Source of the DNA: Stenotrophomonas sp. SY1
Lineage (GTDB): Bacteria; Pseudomonadota; Gammaproteobacteria; Xanthomonadales; Xanthomonadaceae
Assembly: GCF_021202945.1 (NCBI RefSeq)
Contig: NZ_JAJOYR010000001.1
Span: 744,001 to 808,000, forward strand
Direction: 5' to 3'
Length of the DNA stretch: 64,000 nucleotides
A model generated the notes under the pieces. The model did no database searches and was not told the origin of the DNA. It worked only from the letters and a program-made list of their open reading frames with translations. Made by a program: the position numbers and the translations under genes. This document shows positions 51,971 to 60,940 of the stretch, piece by piece (the stretch's first letter is position 1; each line of letters starts with the position of its first letter).

Positions 51971-53986
51971 ATGCTGCCGCTCAATAGCGAACCGCTGCTG
52001 GCTCCAGTGCCCCAGGTTGATGAAGACCTGGGCAATTCACTGCTGTATCGCGAAGTCTTCGACGCGGTCGGCTCCGGGTTCTGCGTCATCGAGATGGTGT
52101 TCGAGGATGGCCGGCCGGTGGATTTCGTGTACCGCAAGGCCAACAGCGCGTTCGAGCGGATCACCGGCCTGGTCGGGGTGAAGGGGCAGCGTGCCAGCCA
52201 GGTGCTGCCGAATCTGGACGAGTACTGGTACCGGGTACTGGGTCGGGTTGCCAGCGAAGGGGTGATGGCGCACTTCGAGCGTCAGGCCTGCGATGCAAGG
52301 CACTGGTATTCGGTGGAGGCGGTGCGCATTGGTGCTCCCGGCAATCACCGGGTGGCGGTCCTGTTCTTCGACATTTCCGAGCGCAAGCGCATTGAAACCG
52401 AGCTGGCCGAAAGCGAGGCCCGTTTCAGCGCGCTGGCCGACGGCCTGCCGATGCCGGTATGGGTGCTGGACGACCTGGGCCACGTGCGCTTCGCCAACAC
52501 CGCGTTCGCCACCTTCTTCGGCCTGGCCATGGATGCGGACTTGGGGCCGCGCTGGTGGCTGCGCCTGCTGCATCCGGATGAGCTGGCGCCGTTCGAGTAC
52601 GAGTTGCAGGCGGCCTTGGCCGAGCGCCGCAAACTGCATATCAACGTGCGTGCGCGGCGCCATGACGGGCAGTGGCGGTGGCTGGAAATGAACGCCGAGC
52701 CGCGCTTCTCGCCCGATGGCCGCTTCATCGGCCTGGCTGGCAACAGCCCGGACATCACCGAGCGCCGCGAGATCGAAATGGCGCGCGAGGAACTGCTCGA
52801 TGCCGAGCGCGCAGCGCGCAACATCGCCGAAGGCATGGCGCGGATGAAGGATGAGTTCCTGGCCACGCTGTCGCACGAACTGCGTACACCGCTGACCACC
52901 ATCCTGGGCTGGAGCGAGCTGCTCCTTCAGCGCATGGAGCCCGGGCATCCGATGCGCAAGGGCATGGAGGTGATCGCCAACAGCGCCATGACCCAGAAAC
53001 ATCTGATGTCGGACATGCTCGACCTGAGCAGCATGCTGCTGGGCAAGGTGCAGTTGGAGGTCGAGGTGCTGGACCTGGCCGAACAGGTGCGCGAGGCCGT
53101 GCGCGCGCAGGAACTGGCGGCCGAAGGCAAGGCGCAGACGTTGCGGGTGAGTACCCCGGATCGGCCCTGTCCGGTGCTGGGCGACGCCACCCGATTGCGC
53201 CAGGTGCTGTCCAACCTGTTGTCCAACGCGATCAAGTTCACCCCGGTCGAAGGCCACATCGAGGTGGAGCTGTGGCACGAGCCCGGTCGCTACGTGGTGC
53301 AGGTCCACGACGATGGCGATGGCATCGCCCCGGAATTCCTGGAGCACCTGTTCAGTCGTTTCAGCCAGGCCGATGGCACCACCACCCGGCGCCATGGCGG
53401 ACTGGGCCTGGGCCTGGCCATCGTGCAGCAGTTGACCGAGCTGCATGGCGGCACGGTGTCGGCCGAAAGTGCCGGGGCCGGGCAGGGCGCCACGTTCCGG
53501 GTCCACCTGCCCGAATTCCAGGTGCAGAAGGCCGCCGGCCGGCCCCGCCGCAAGGTGCAGCGTGGCCCGATCGGCGACCAGGTGGTGACCGCCAATGCCC
53601 TGCAGGGGGTGCGCATCCTGGCGGTGGAAGACCAGCCGGACATGCTGGGTTACATCCGCCGCGTGCTCGAAGAACAGGGTGCCTCGGTGGTGACCGCCGG
53701 CACTGCGGCCGAAGCGTTGGAACTGCTCGATCTGCGCGGGCATACCGCGTTCGACGTGCTGATCAGCGATATCGGCATGCCGGGGATGGACGGTTACGGG
53801 TTGGTGCACACGCTGCGCGAAACCATGGGCGTGAGTGGCGGCGAGCTGCCGGCCGTGGCGGTGACCGCACTGGCGCGGGCCGATGACCGCCGGCGCGCGT
53901 TCTCGGCCGGCTTCCAGGGGCATATCGCCAAGCCCTACAGCGTGGCCCAGCTGGTGGGTGCGGTCCGCGACGCCCGCCTGCACTGA
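51971..53986 (+). CDS. Soluble PAS-PAS hybrid histidine kinase with receiver domain
   Basis: 671 residues, no transmembrane segment, so a cytoplasmic sensor. Two PAS domains (about residues 25-145 and 150-275) are followed by the kinase core: EFLATLSHELRTPLTTILGW holds the phospho-accepting His near residue 304, NLLSNAIKFTP is the N box, DDGDGIAPEFLEHLF and GGLGLGLAIVQQL are the G boxes. A C-terminal receiver (about 545-665) has the acceptor Asp in DVLISDIGMPGMDGYG and Lys in IAKPYS. No separate response-regulator gene adjoins, so the receiver may pass the phosphate to a distant partner. The start at 51971 is the first ATG at the domain; its ribosome site is poor. Confidence 0.92.
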   Translation: MLPLNSEPLLAPVPQVDEDLGNSLLYREVFDAVGSGFCVIEMVFEDGRPVDFVYRKANSAFERITGLVGVKGQRASQVLPNLDEYWYRVLGRVASEGVMAHFERQACDARHWYSVEAVRIGAPGNHRVAVLFFDISERKRIETELAESEARFSALADGLPMPVWVLDDLGHVRFANTAFATFFGLAMDADLGPRWWLRLLHPDELAPFEYELQAALAERRKLHINVRARRHDGQWRWLEMNAEPRFSPDGRFIGLAGNSPDITERREIEMAREELLDAERAARNIAEGMARMKDEFLATLSHELRTPLTTILGWSELLLQRMEPGHPMRKGMEVIANSAMTQKHLMSDMLDLSSMLLGKVQLEVEVLDLAEQVREAVRAQELAAEGKAQTLRVSTPDRPCPVLGDATRLRQVLSNLLSNAIKFTPVEGHIEVELWHEPGRYVVQVHDDGDGIAPEFLEHLFSRFSQADGTTTRRHGGLGLGLAIVQQLTELHGGTVSAESAGAGQGATFRVHLPEFQVQKAAGRPRRKVQRGPIGDQVVTANALQGVRILAVEDQPDMLGYIRRVLEEQGASVVTAGTAAEALELLDLRGHTAFDVLISDIGMPGMDGYGLVHTLRETMGVSGGELPAVAVTALARADDRRRAFSAGFQGHIAKPYSVAQLVGAVRDARLH

Positions 53987-54055
53987 ATCTTTCTTTGCAT
54001 GTGATTCACGCGCGGCGGCGCTAATGTGATCCCGGCTCATCCGTGGATCGCCGCC

Positions 54056-54340
54056 ATGGTCCTGTACGCGCCGCACGTTTACACCGATCCGCTCAGGATC
54101 GCCCTGCTCGAGACCCTGCTCGGTGAGCTGCCCGGGCAGGCACGGGTACTACTGGTCCTGCAGGATGGCAGTCGCGTTGCCGGCATGGTGACGATGCGCC
54201 CGGTGCTGCAGCAGTTCACCGACCCGGAGGAGCACCTGGGGGTGAACGGCACGGTACGCCTGGACGATCTGACGCGGATTTCGCAGCAGCATGTGATCTG
54301 GCTGGACAGCGTGCGCGAGGTGCAGCGGTTGTCGGCCTGA
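54056..54340 (+). CDS. DUF3247 family protein
   Basis: 94 residues. VYTDPLRIALLETLLGELP, VLLVLQDGSRVAGMVTMRPVLQ and WLDSVREVQRL match DUF3247, a small Sm-like beta-barrel family largely confined to Xanthomonadaceae. Function unknown. The ATG at 54056 begins the family N-terminus; an upstream GTG is possible. Confidence 0.88.
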   Translation: MVLYAPHVYTDPLRIALLETLLGELPGQARVLLVLQDGSRVAGMVTMRPVLQQFTDPEEHLGVNGTVRLDDLTRISQQHVIWLDSVREVQRLSA

Positions 54341-54519
54341 CGGGGTGCTCGTGAACGGGATGGAGTGCCGGGGAATCCCGGCAATGCGGCCATTCGCCGT
54401 GCCGGGGCCCGATCCCGGCCCAGGTGCCCGCCCTGACGGATTCCCCTGCTCAGCTGCCATTTCCGGCCGCATCCGCCCCGCCGGGTAGAATGGCCGGCCC
54501 TGTTTGACGAAGTACCGGC

Positions 54520-55575
54520 ATGGCCGCCTCGCACGACGCTCCGCTGGAGACGCTGTTCCTCCCCTTTACCAACGCCGGTCTGCGCTGGCCGCAAGGCCCG
54601 GTGTTGTTCCTGCGCGCCCGCGACGGCTGGCCCTTGCGCGAGCATGCCAGCGCCGAGCAGCTGATCTGCGCGCAGAGCTTCCGCCCCTTCGCCGATGCGC
54701 TGGAGCGCAGCGGCTGGCAGGTGCGCCAGGAGCAGGCGCTGGAGACCTCCAGCGAACGCTACCCGCTGGTGCTGGTGCTGCCGCCGCGGCAACGTGACGA
54801 AGCCCGCGCCCTGTTTGCCCGCGCGCTGGCGATGGTGGCGCCGGGTGGCCAGATCGTGGCCTGCCAGTCCAACAACGAGGGCGCGCGTTCGGGCGAAAGC
54901 GACCTGCAGCAGCTGGCCGGGCTCGGCGGCAAGCTGACCAAGAACCATTGCCGCGCCTACTGGACGGCACCGGCCGACGGCAGCCACGACGAGACGCTAC
55001 GCAAGCGCTGGGCTGCGCTGGATGCATCGCGTCCGATCCTCGATGGCCGCTTCCACAGCCGTCCGGGTGTGTTCGCCTGGGACCGCATCGACCCGGCCTC
55101 GGCGCTGCTGGTCGAGCAGTTGCCGGCTGACCTGGCCGGCCGTGGCGCCGACCTGGGCGCCGGTTGGGGCTATCTGACGGCCGAAGTGCTGGCACGTTGC
55201 CCCAAGGTCACCGCACTGGATCTGTACGAAGCCGAGTCGCGCGCGCTGGCGCTGGCCCAGCACAACCTTGCCGGCAGCACCGCCAAGCTGGATTTCCGCT
55301 GGCAGGACGTCACCGCCGGCATCGATGGCCGCTACGACTTCATCGTTTCCAACCCGCCGTTCCACACCCCGGCACGCGAGGACCGCCCCGACATCGGCCA
55401 GCGTTTCATCGCCGTGGCCGCGCAGGCGCTGCGCCCGGGCGGCAAGCTGTTCATGGTCGCCAACCGCCACCTGCCGTACGAACAGATCCTCAACGACAGC
55501 TTCGGCCAGGTGCGTGTGGCCGCCGAGCGTGACGGCTTCAAGGTCATCGTCGGCACCCGTGGTGGCCGCGCATGA
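54520..55575 (+). CDS. rsmC: 16S rRNA (guanine(1207)-N2)-methyltransferase RsmC
   Basis: 351 residues. The family's two tandem methyltransferase-like domains are present: a degenerate N-terminal one and a catalytic C-terminal one with GRGADLGAGWGYLTAEVL (SAM motif I), ALDLYEAE and the signature FIVSNPPFHTP (motif IV). The N-terminal domain retains RYPLVLVLPPRQRDEAR. It should modify G1207 of 16S rRNA. Its last four bases overlap the start of the rsuA-like gene (ATGA), so it leads a three-gene operon of two rRNA-modifying enzymes and a HAD phosphatase. Confidence 0.9.
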   Translation: MAASHDAPLETLFLPFTNAGLRWPQGPVLFLRARDGWPLREHASAEQLICAQSFRPFADALERSGWQVRQEQALETSSERYPLVLVLPPRQRDEARALFARALAMVAPGGQIVACQSNNEGARSGESDLQQLAGLGGKLTKNHCRAYWTAPADGSHDETLRKRWAALDASRPILDGRFHSRPGVFAWDRIDPASALLVEQLPADLAGRGADLGAGWGYLTAEVLARCPKVTALDLYEAESRALALAQHNLAGSTAKLDFRWQDVTAGIDGRYDFIVSNPPFHTPAREDRPDIGQRFIAVAAQALRPGGKLFMVANRHLPYEQILNDSFGQVRVAAERDGFKVIVGTRGGRA

Positions 55576-56273
55576 AGCTGGTCAAGCACATCGCCAACCT
55601 GGGCTATGGCAGCCGCAAGCAGGTGCAGGCGATGTTCCGCGAAGGCCGCGTCACCGACGCCGAGGGCGAGGTGCTGTACGCCGATGACAAGGTCGATCAC
55701 GACGCCATACGCATCGACGGCGAGCCGTTGGACCCTCCGCCGGGCCTGACCCTGATGCTGCACAAGCCGGCCGGCTACACCTGCTCGACCAAGGACCAGG
55801 GTCGGCTGATCTACGACCTGCTGCCGCTGCGCTTCCGCGACCGCGCGCCGGTGTTGTCCACGGTGGGCCGGCTGGACCGCGAAACCAGCGGCCTGTTGCT
55901 GCTGACCGACGACGGCGTGCTGCTGCACAAGATCATCTCGCCCAAGTCCAAGCTGCCCAAGGTGTACGAAGCGGAACTGGCGCAGGACCTGCGCGGCGAC
56001 GAAACGGCGCTGTTCGCCAGCGGTACGCTGATGCTGGAATCAGAAAAAACCCCCCTGCTGCCTGCTGAACTGCACGTCCACGACGCACGCCACGCGCAGC
56101 TGGTGCTGCATGAAGGCCGCTACCATCAGGTGCGTCGCATGTTTGCCGCCACCGGCAACCACGTGGCCTCCCTGCATCGCAGCCGTATCGGCGGTCTCGG
56201 CCTGGATGGGCTGGCCGAAGGGCAATGGCGGATGCTCACCGCCACCGATCTGGAAACCCTGTTCGCTCCATGA
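55572..56273 (+). CDS. rsuA: 16S rRNA pseudouridine(516) synthase, RsuA family
   Basis: 233 residues. A small S4-like N-terminal domain (LVKHIANLGYGSRKQVQAM) precedes the catalytic domain, with the active-site Asp in VGRLDRETSGLLLLT and the family marks LHKPAGYTCST and EGRYHQVRRMF. RsuA makes pseudouridine at position 516 of 16S rRNA; related RluE/RluB enzymes act on 23S rRNA, so the site is inferred. It overlaps its neighbours at both ends by 4 bases. Confidence 0.9.
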   Translation: MKLVKHIANLGYGSRKQVQAMFREGRVTDAEGEVLYADDKVDHDAIRIDGEPLDPPPGLTLMLHKPAGYTCSTKDQGRLIYDLLPLRFRDRAPVLSTVGRLDRETSGLLLLTDDGVLLHKIISPKSKLPKVYEAELAQDLRGDETALFASGTLMLESEKTPLLPAELHVHDARHAQLVLHEGRYHQVRRMFAATGNHVASLHRSRIGGLGLDGLAEGQWRMLTATDLETLFAP

Positions 56274-56962
56274 ATCACCACGCTGCGCTGCCGTTCCTTC
56301 CCGACGCCGTCATTTTCGACATGGACGGACTGATGATCGACAGCGAGCGGGTTTCGGTCGCCTGCTGGAGCCAGGTGGCCGAGGAGTTCGGGCTGGCGCT
56401 GGAGCGTTCGTTCTTCCTGGGCATGGTCGGTTTCGGTGACCGTGATTGCCGCGCGATGCTGCGCCGGCACGCCCGCGACGATGCGCAGGTCGATGCGATG
56501 AGCGAGCGCTGCCACGCGTTGTACGAGGAGCGCACCCACGCCGGCCTGCCATTGCGTCCTGGCATCGTCGAGCTGCTGGAACTGCTCAAAGCGCACGAGA
56601 TCCCGCGCGCGGTGGCGACGTCCACCCGCCAGCCGCGTGCCGACCGCAAGCTCGACAGCGCCGGACTGCTGCCGTACTTCCACGCGGTGGTGACCAGCAG
56701 CGATGTGTCGCGGCCAAAGCCGGAACCGGAAATCTACCTGCTGGCCGCGCAACGCCTGGGCCACGCGCCGGCACGCTGCCTGGCGCTGGAGGATTCACCG
56801 GCCGGCATCCGCGCCGCGCTCGGTGCCGGCATGACCGCCATCCAGGTCCCCGACTTGGTGCATCCGGACGAAACGGTGCGCGCGCTGGGCCATCGCATCG
56901 TCGGCTCGCTGCACGACGTGCGGCAGCTGTTGTCGCCGTGGCTGGCCAACGCGGAAGCGTAA
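56270..56962 (+). CDS. HAD-superfamily phosphatase (beta-phosphoglucomutase/phosphoglycolate phosphatase-like)
   Basis: 230 residues. Motif I is VIFDMDGLMIDSE with the nucleophile Asp, motif II AVATSTRQ, motif III the Lys in SRPKPEPEIY and motif IV LALEDSPAGIRAAL. A helical cap lies between motifs I and II. The subfamily includes beta-phosphoglucomutases and sugar-phosphate phosphatases; the substrate is not determined. ATGA overlap with the rsuA gene fixes the start at 56270 and ties it to the rRNA modification operon. Confidence 0.9.
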   Translation: MNHHAALPFLPDAVIFDMDGLMIDSERVSVACWSQVAEEFGLALERSFFLGMVGFGDRDCRAMLRRHARDDAQVDAMSERCHALYEERTHAGLPLRPGIVELLELLKAHEIPRAVATSTRQPRADRKLDSAGLLPYFHAVVTSSDVSRPKPEPEIYLLAAQRLGHAPARCLALEDSPAGIRAALGAGMTAIQVPDLVHPDETVRALGHRIVGSLHDVRQLLSPWLANAEA

Positions 56963-57420
56963 TCACCGCCGCCGCCGCCGCCGTCGTAGGAGCGGCTTCA
57001 GCCGCGAAGCGAGCAATCCATCGGCATGCGGAATACCGGAGTGGAGCCGCAACGGGCAAAAGCAGAGCATGCAGTTCTGTAGGAGCGGCGTAAGCCGCGA
57101 AGCCACCGTTGCCTCAGGCGCGGATGAAGCCCGTCATCCGACGTTCTGAAATTGCAGACGTTCCTCCTGCGAATGCAACGCCAGCATCGCGGCTTACGCC
57201 GCTCCTAGAACAGCCGAGCGCGACTCGGTGCCGATAGAAAACGGTGCAGGCAGTTTCGTAGGAGCGGCTTCAGCCGCGAAGCCATAGTTGCCTCGGGGCG
57301 CCGATGAAGCCTGTTATCCGGCGCGCTGCAATTACAGATTTTGCTTCTGCGGATGCAACGCCGGCTTCGCGGCTTACGCCGCTCCTACAACAGCTCGTTG
57401 TTACTTCGTGCCAAGAAAAA
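56963..57420. other. Intergenic region with a cluster of REP elements
   Basis: Over 450 bases between converging genes, composed largely of five GTAG-type hairpins at 56985, 57078, 57184, 57257 and 57363 and their loops. No gene is supported. Confidence 0.75.
56985..57389. repeat. Tandem cluster of one REP and two REP doublets
   Basis: One single hairpin (56985-57010) is followed by two doublets, 57078-57208 and 57257-57389. The two doublet loops are alike: both contain TTGCCTC, GATGAAGCC, ATCCG, and CAACGCC in the same order, which indicates duplication of a whole unit of about 130 bases. The left hairpin of the first doublet uses GTAAGCC rather than TTCAGCC. Confidence 0.88.
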
Positions 57421-57450
57421 GAAAAGGGCCGCATTGCGGCCCTTTCTGTT
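57421..57450. terminator. Bidirectional terminator after the HAD and DUF1415 genes
   Basis: AAAGGGCCGC/GCGGCCCTTT forms a 10-bp stem with an ATT loop. It is followed by CTGTTT on the plus strand and by TTTCTTTTTC-type sequence on the minus strand. Confidence 0.85.
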
Positions 57451-57479
57451 TGGGTCCTGAAAATCCCGAACCCGCAACT

Positions 57480-58046
57480 TCAATGCGGCTTGTCGCCGGC
57501 CAGCAGCTTGTTCCAGCCATCGATGCCGAGCTTGTCCAGCGTCTCGATATTGCGCTCGACAATCACGTCCGGGTCGGGGAAGGCGGCCACTGCACGCTCG
57601 ACGCTGTCCTCGCGCAGCAGATGCAGGGTGGGGAACGGTGCGCGGTTGGTGTAGTTGCTCACGTCATCGGGTGCGGCGCCGGCGAACTGGTACTCGGGGT
57701 GGAAGCTGGCCACCTGCAGGATGCCCTGCAGATCCAGCGCTTCCACCGCCGCGTCGGCGTTGTCGAGGAAGTCGTTGTAATCCAGGAAATCGGTCAACAC
57801 GTCCGGATGGATGATCAGCGTGGTGTCGATCTGCTCGGCCGGCGTGTCGCGCAGCAGCACCAGTTCCTCGGCCAGCTGTTCCACCAGCGCCTCCGGTGTG
57901 GTGGCGTCGCTGAGCACGAAACGCACCTGTTGCTTGACGTATACCGCCTTGGCGAACGGGCACAGGTTCAGCCCGATCACGGCCTTCTCCAGCCAGTTGC
58001 GGGTGATGGCGATCGGATCGGAAGTGGGCTGTGAGGAGTCGTTCAT
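57480..58046 (-). CDS. DUF1415 family protein
   Basis: 188 residues. WLEKAVIGLNLCPFAKAVY, TTLIIHPDVLTDFLDYNDFL, LQVASFHPEYQFAG and TNRAPFPTLHLLRE are the conserved blocks of DUF1415, a cytoplasmic family without known activity. The conserved Cys in NLCPFA and several His could form an active or metal site. The ATG at 58046 begins the family domain. It is divergent from the aryl-aldehyde dehydrogenase gene with a 223-base gap that must hold the promoters. Confidence 0.92.
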   Translation of the reverse strand: MNDSSQPTSDPIAITRNWLEKAVIGLNLCPFAKAVYVKQQVRFVLSDATTPEALVEQLAEELVLLRDTPAEQIDTTLIIHPDVLTDFLDYNDFLDNADAAVEALDLQGILQVASFHPEYQFAGAAPDDVSNYTNRAPFPTLHLLREDSVERAVAAFPDPDVIVERNIETLDKLGIDGWNKLLAGDKPH

Positions 58047-58269
58047 GACGGGCCTGGCACTGAGCGGGGGCAGGCGATTGTAGTGGCCCAATGGCATGGG
58101 CGTACGCTGCGACGACCAGTGATGCAGGCAACTGTCCAGTAACAGGGCGCCGGAACACGTACCAAACGGCACAGGAACAAGCACTTGGGAGATTGACGTG
58201 GGCGGCCAATAGGCAGCGCTCGGTTGCCGGGTATCCAATGCCTGGCAACTGATGCAGGAGTCCAAGGTG

Positions 58270-59733
58270 ATGGCGATACAAGCGTTTCTGCCGGCCGCGG
58301 TGTGGTCGGGCAAGCAGTTCGATGGCCAGTGGCGGCCGGGCGCGAGCATTCAGGAAGTGATCGAGCCGGCCACCGGCAAGGCGGTGGGCGCGCTGGCGCT
58401 GGCCGGTCCGGAGCAGATCGCACGCTCGGCAGCGGCGGCAGCGGTGGCGCAGCAGGAATGGGGCAACGCGCCGTATGAGGTGCGTGCCCGCGTGCTGCGG
58501 CAGGCGGCGGCGTTGGCCGAGACCCATTCCGGGGAGATCAGCGAGTGGCTGGTACGTGAGGGAGGTTCCACCCGCCTCAAGGCCGGCGCTGAACTGAAGG
58601 TTGCCACCCGTGCGTTGCACGAGGCCGCCGCGCTTCCGTCGCGTGCGGTGGGCGAAGTGCTGCCATCGGAATCCGGGCGGCTGAGCCTGGCGCGGCGCCG
58701 ACCGCTGGGCGTGGTCGGGGTGATCTCGCCGTTCAACTTCCCGCTGTACCTGGCGTTGCGCGCGGTGGCGCCGGCGCTGGCGCTGGGCAATGCGGTGGTG
58801 CTCAAGCCCGACCCGCGCACCGCGGTGTGCGGTGGTCTGGTGATCGCGCGGCTTTTCGAGCTGGCCGGGTTGCCGGCGGGCGTGCTGCATGTGTTGCCGG
58901 GCGACGGTGAGGCCGGTGCAGCGCTGACCAGCGATCCGCATGTGCGGATGATCCAGTTCACCGGTTCCACCAGCGCCGGCCGCAAGGTCGGCGAAGCCGC
59001 CGGCAAGCACCTGAAAAAAGTGTCGCTGGAACTGGGCGGCAAGAATTCGTTGATCATCCTCGACGACGCCGACCTGGATCTGGCCGTGGCCAATGCTGCC
59101 TGGGGTTCGTACCTGCACCAGGGACAGATCTGCATGGCGACCGGGCGGGTGCTGGTGCAGCGCGGACTGTACCCCCGCTTCGTGGAAAAACTGTCTGAAA
59201 AGGCGAAAACCCTGAAGGTGGGTGACCCGGCGCGCGAGGACGTCGCATTGGGTCCATTGATCAACGCAACCCAACGCGACCACGCCGCACGCATCGTCGA
59301 AGCAGCGTTGGCCGCCGGTGCCACGCTGGCTGCCGGTGGCAGCTACCGCGAGCTGTTCTTCGAGGCCACGGTGCTGGCGGATGTGGATCGCGAAAACCCC
59401 GCATTTCGCGAGGAAATCTTCGGGCCGGTAGCGGTGGTGGTGCCGTTCGACAGCGACGAAGAAGCCGTAGCACTGGCCAACGACACGGTCTACGGTTTGG
59501 CGATGGCCATTGTCTCCAGCGACGTAGGACGTGCGCTAAAACTGGGTGAGCGGTTGCACACCGGGCTCCTGCACATCAATGACCAAACGGTAAATGACGA
59601 GGTGCTCAATCCGTTCGGCGGTATCGGCGTCTCCGGCAACGGGACCAGCATAGGCGGGCCGGCCAACATCGATGAATTCACCCAATGGCAGTGGCTCACC
59701 CTCAAGGGCCAGGCACCCGCCTATCCGCTGTGA
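58270..59733 (+). CDS. Benzaldehyde/aryl-aldehyde dehydrogenase
   Basis: 487 residues. Standard aldehyde dehydrogenase motifs: GVVGVISPFNFPLYLALR (coenzyme site), FTGSTSAGRKVGE, LELGGKNSLII with the general-base Glu, and LHQGQICMATGR with the catalytic Cys. The pattern matches benzaldehyde, vanillin and salicylaldehyde dehydrogenases, which make aryl acids with NAD(P)+. The ATG at 58270 is preceded by GGAG and AAGG; an upstream ATG at 58252 lacks a site. It is followed 13 bases later by an aryl-alcohol dehydrogenase gene, so the pair likely converts aryl alcohols to acids in two steps. Confidence 0.9.
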   Translation: MAIQAFLPAAVWSGKQFDGQWRPGASIQEVIEPATGKAVGALALAGPEQIARSAAAAAVAQQEWGNAPYEVRARVLRQAAALAETHSGEISEWLVREGGSTRLKAGAELKVATRALHEAAALPSRAVGEVLPSESGRLSLARRRPLGVVGVISPFNFPLYLALRAVAPALALGNAVVLKPDPRTAVCGGLVIARLFELAGLPAGVLHVLPGDGEAGAALTSDPHVRMIQFTGSTSAGRKVGEAAGKHLKKVSLELGGKNSLIILDDADLDLAVANAAWGSYLHQGQICMATGRVLVQRGLYPRFVEKLSEKAKTLKVGDPAREDVALGPLINATQRDHAARIVEAALAAGATLAAGGSYRELFFEATVLADVDRENPAFREEIFGPVAVVVPFDSDEEAVALANDTVYGLAMAIVSSDVGRALKLGERLHTGLLHINDQTVNDEVLNPFGGIGVSGNGTSIGGPANIDEFTQWQWLTLKGQAPAYPL

Positions 59734-59746
59734 GCAGGAGACCGTG

Positions 59747-60868
59747 ATGAACGCGAGCAACGGAGTGCAGGAGATCACCGTGGCGGTGGTGCGCGGCAAG
59801 CAGCAACCCTTTCGCATTGAGCAGGCGCGTATCCGCGCCCCGCGCAGCGACGAGGTGCGGGTGCGCGTGGTCGCCACTGGCCTGTGTCATACCGACCTGA
59901 TCGTGCGTGACCAGTACTACCCGGTGCCGCTGCCAATCGTATTGGGCCACGAAGGCGCTGGCGTGGTGGAAGCTGTCGGCCCGGAAGTGAAAGCGCTGAA
60001 GGTGGGCGACCACGTGGTGCTGACCTATGGCGCCTGCGGCCACTGCAATGCCTGCAGCAGCGGCCATGGCGCGTACTGCGACGACTTCTATGCGCACAAC
60101 TTCGGTGGCGCGGATGTGGACGGCAGCAATGCCATCGAAGACGCCAGCGGGCAGCCACTGCATGACCACTTCTTTGCCCAGTCCTCGTTTGCCACGTTGG
60201 CCTTGGCGCGTGAGAACAATGCGGTCAAGGTGCCGGCCGAAGCGCCGCTGGAACTGCTGGGCCCGCTGGGCTGCGGCATCCAGACCGGTGCCGGCGCGGT
60301 GATCAACTCGCTCAAGGTCACCGCTGGTAGCCGCTTTGCCGCCTACGGTGCTGGCGCGGTGGGATTGAGCGCGGTGATGGCCGCACGCGTGGCCGGCGCG
60401 GCCACCATCATCGCGGTCGATGTGGTGCCTTCGCGGTTGGAGCTGGCGCTGGAACTGGGCGCCACCCATGTCATCAACAGCCGTGAGCAGAACATCGTGG
60501 ACGCGGTGCATGCGATCAGCGGGGGCGTGGATTTCGCCCTGGAATCCACCGGCCGGGTGGAGGTGCTGGAGCAGGGCATCAGCGCTTTGGCCAAATTGGG
60601 CGTGATCGGCGTGGTGGGCGCATCGAAGATGGGCACCCAGGCCAGTTTCGAGATCAATACCTTCCTGATGGGCGGGCGCAGCATCCGTGGCGTGGTCGAG
60701 GGCGACAGCGTGCCGCAGGTGTTCATCCCGCAGTTGGTGCAGCTGTATCTGCAAGGGCGCTTCCCGTTCGACAGGCTGGTGAAGTTCTATCGGCTGGATC
60801 AGATCAACCAGGCCGCCGAGGACAGCGCCAACGGCATCACCCTCAAACCGATACTGCGGATTGCCTGA
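59747..60868 (+). CDS. Zinc-dependent aryl-alcohol dehydrogenase
   Basis: 373 residues of the medium-chain zinc alcohol dehydrogenase type. Catalytic zinc ligands are in ATGLCHTD and VLGHEGAG and in the CG of LGPLGCGIQTG; the structural zinc Cys set is YGACGHCNACSSGHGAYC. The Rossmann motif is AAYGAGAVGLSAVM. The sequence resembles XylB/AreB benzyl- and aryl-alcohol dehydrogenases. With the aldehyde dehydrogenase gene upstream it should oxidise aryl alcohols or, in reverse, detoxify aldehydes. CAGGAG precedes the ATG. Confidence 0.92.
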   Translation: MNASNGVQEITVAVVRGKQQPFRIEQARIRAPRSDEVRVRVVATGLCHTDLIVRDQYYPVPLPIVLGHEGAGVVEAVGPEVKALKVGDHVVLTYGACGHCNACSSGHGAYCDDFYAHNFGGADVDGSNAIEDASGQPLHDHFFAQSSFATLALARENNAVKVPAEAPLELLGPLGCGIQTGAGAVINSLKVTAGSRFAAYGAGAVGLSAVMAARVAGAATIIAVDVVPSRLELALELGATHVINSREQNIVDAVHAISGGVDFALESTGRVEVLEQGISALAKLGVIGVVGASKMGTQASFEINTFLMGGRSIRGVVEGDSVPQVFIPQLVQLYLQGRFPFDRLVKFYRLDQINQAAEDSANGITLKPILRIA

Positions 60869-60940
60869 GCGGGCGAACCGTACCCGATGCCGCGATCAGA
60901 GCCTGCGCGTGATGAGCGCTCAGCGGAAGGAGAAGGTGCA

